Positions 61,905 to 64,000 of a DNA stretch of 64,000 nucleotides are shown here, piece after piece. The notes beneath the pieces are model-generated. The model did no database searches and was not told the origin of the DNA. It saw only the letters and a list, made by a program, of their open reading frames with translations. A program made the position numbers and the translations under genes. Source of the DNA: Panonychus citri (lineage: Eukaryota; Arthropoda; Arachnida; Trombidiformes; Tetranychidae); assembly GCF_014898815.1 (NCBI RefSeq), contig NW_026515541.1, forward strand, positions 868,001 through 932,000. The letters run 5' to 3'. The number at the start of each line of letters is the position of its first letter. Position 1 is the first letter of the stretch.

Positions 61905-62518
61905 CCTGATTTACTTAACACTTTTCTCTCTCGCTCTCTCTTCATCATCTCCATGATAATCTTGATACAGAAACCCAAATCCACCAACTAACCAAATTTG
62001 CCTTGACCATTTCTCATTAACTTACCTCTCAACTGACCAACTGCTCATTTACAAATCCATAGATTTATCAATCATCCTAATCATCATCTGTTGTTGTTAT
62101 CCTCAAGTTACCTTGGATTGATGATGAAGATAAAACCGAAAAACAATCAAAGTAAAAATAGACTTAGTTCCTCAATGAAACTCATCCTATTGCTTCATTC
62201 TGGTCATTGACTCAACAATTAAAAACTACAAAGAAAAAAAAGTAAAATAAATACTCTCATGTATAAAGAAAGAGATAAATTTTATCATCATATTATCAGT
62301 TTGAATCATTTATATTTCATGTTAATATTATGAAAGAGAAAATATGATTTTGATAATTATTAAGGTCAAAAATAAATGTTAATATGATGCTAATGCTCAG
62401 GAAAATGACATTACATATTCAATAATAATACTCAATGGGTATAAATGAATGATGTTTTATTAACGATTAAATTTGCTTTTTTATGCTTGTTACCGTTATG
62501 ATTATCAAAACAAGCTTG

Positions 62519-62523
<5 letters not shown>
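61902..62523. other. Non-coding spacer
   Basis: AT-rich, no open frame. TTACCGTTAT, the complement of the recurring ATAACGGTAA word, is at 62490-62499 just before the long GA run. Confidence 0.4.

Positions 62524-62613
<90 letters not shown>
62524..62613. repeat. (AG)45 microsatellite, longest in the window
   Basis: Uninterrupted for 90 bases. A second, shorter GA run follows near 62683-62705. Confidence 0.97.
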
Positions 62614-62616
<3 letters not shown>

Positions 62617-63745
62617 GAAGATGATGAGGATTATTTATAATTGAAAAAAAATGGAAAAAAGCTTATCGGATTACGCAAGAAGCAGAGAGAGAGAGAGAGA
62701 GAGAGCGAGGGAGTGGGTGGTAAAATTGATCAAGGGTGAGGGTGGGTAAGTGAATATGCATAAAAAAGTGTTTCATATAATTGGGATCGATAAAATCGAG
62801 GGTAGAAAACTGTAAATTACACTTTGAGAAATGGAAATTCTGTCTCGAATTATTTTTCCATCCTTCCTCCCACTTTTATACCTCTTTTCCCTTTCTCCCT
62901 TTTACTCTCTCATCTTAAATTAGCCTCCTTCATAATCATCTTCCTCTCTTTTTTTTCTTCATCAGCATCTTTCTCCCTCTTTTCTAATGATGGTTTGATT
63001 TTTTGCTTTCTTCTTCTTTATGTTTATCATGATAGGGACCATACTCTAAGCTCTCAGTGTGTTGATTCCTTTATTATTATTACCAATGATCATTATCATC
63101 ATAATGTTGATGAGTCTTACTCTCCCTCTCTTCCACTGGGAGTGAAAAAAACTAATGAACAGAGATTGATGAAAGTTATCATCACTCTCCCTCACATCTG
63201 ATGACGAGAGTGAGAGTTTGGTAATATACAACTTTTCCCCCCAAATAATGATAATAATAATCACTCCCAGTATATGAGTTTCTATCATCTGATCTGATAT
63301 TTTCTCTCCCTCCCTTACTCCCTGTCTCTTGCTTGTAACAATTTCTCATCGCTCTCTCTCTCCCTGCCTCCCTCTAATCAGCATCAGCACTTAAACAAAG
63401 ATAGAGACTTTCTCATTCTCTCTTCATTTTTACCCAAAAATTGCTCTTCATCATCTCCACTCATGTACCAAAATATACTCATTAAATCTTGAATATTAGT
63501 AACTAACCTTTTTCCTCTTGATATGAGTTTTTATCATCATCATTATCATCAACAGCATCATCTTCATCTACTCACTCTCTTCCTCTATATTAATGAGTCT
63601 GCGTTCAGGTTGAAACAAACCTTCATCATCCTCATCAGGTTACTCACTAACTAACTTACTCCCTTTTTTTATCCATCTCTCTCTCTCTCACTCATTTCCC
63701 TGGTTCTCTGTTGAAAACCCAGTTAACATGGTAATTAAGGTTTAC

Positions 63746-63749
<4 letters not shown>
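62614..63749. other. Non-coding, pyrimidine-rich
   Basis: Purine-rich for the first 200 bases, then pyrimidine-rich. Open frames at 62824-63201 and on the opposite strand are composed largely of Ser/Phe/Leu/Ile from TC- and ATC-rich DNA. No gene is supported. Confidence 0.4.

Positions 63750-63791
<42 letters not shown>
63750..63791. repeat. (CT)21 microsatellite
   Basis: Perfect run of 42 bases. The final 200 bases after it are AT-rich and hold nothing recognised. Confidence 0.93.
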
Positions 63792-63793
<2 letters not shown>

Positions 63794-64000
63794 ATCTTCA
63801 TCATAACCATTCTGTTGCTTGTTATTAGTTTTTCATTTACCAAATGAGAGTAAAACTCATAATAAGTAACACAAAATGCTGCGCAGTTTATGCAACTCAT
63901 TATCCATTAATATAATATTATTAATGCTATATAATGATGATAATAATGAGTCAGAGAGATTAAACTTAACTTGCACTTGTTGATAAAAGTTCATCGGTTA

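Noticed and set aside
1..64000. tRNA, rRNA, CRISPR array or complete transposon
   Set aside because: No B-box-like GGTTCRANNCC with a matching A-box, no rRNA words, no spaced direct repeats and no transposase or reverse-transcriptase motif were found.

Overview
The window is AT-rich eukaryotic DNA, almost certainly from an arthropod. The evidence is spliced genes with short introns, a tropomodulin of arthropod type, and a short interstitial run of CCTAA units (the arthropod TTAGG telomere repeat read in reverse) at 21781-21806. A mite or another small chelicerate or hexapod fits the style, but the species cannot be named from what is here. No rRNA, tRNA, CRISPR or complete transposon was recognised.

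Genes lie only in the first 7.4 kb. At the left edge, on the minus strand, is the N-terminal 231 codons of an uninterrupted multi-pass membrane protein of the PAP2 / inositolphosphotransferase (Aur1/Ipt1-like) family. It runs off the window before its catalytic motifs. Its sequence style recalls bacterial (Bacteroidetes-like) members, so lateral acquisition is a real possibility. Facing away from it is a complete four-exon tropomodulin gene (3806-5686, 381 residues) with a perfect NRF-1-type palindrome in its 5' region. A further candidate terminal exon at 7306-7388 could be spliced to tropomodulin exon 2 in phase.

From about 7.4 kb to 64 kb no convincing gene is visible. This desert alternates between two textures. 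One is blocks rich in GA/TC dinucleotide and GAT/ATC trinucleotide microsatellites, with strong purine or pyrimidine strand bias. The other is blocks poor in microsatellites but saturated with TTAATTGT-like words (roughly 1.5-7, 27.8-29.3, 33.2-38 and 39.2-41.4 kb). A few isolated small ORFs or exon-like islands (13.1, 23.5, 39.1, 42.2 and 45.3 kb) are weak candidates only.

The most unusual part is 26.8-33.6 kb, which carries three independent duplicated non-coding modules. The first is a TATA-like box plus a 20-bp YY1-like element, present twice in opposite orientation 5.6 kb apart. The second is an imperfect palindrome of about 1.14 kb (29584-30727) with a hairpin at its centre. The third is a direct repeat of about 165 bp with a 49-bp identical core, spaced 4.9 kb apart. 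Together with recurring words (ATAACGGTAAA, AAAAAAGTTCTAA, TGACCANTGGTCA, AGATGGCG) this looks like a duplicated regulatory or hairpin-RNA region rather than neutral filler. That reading is inference; the repeats themselves are visible directly.
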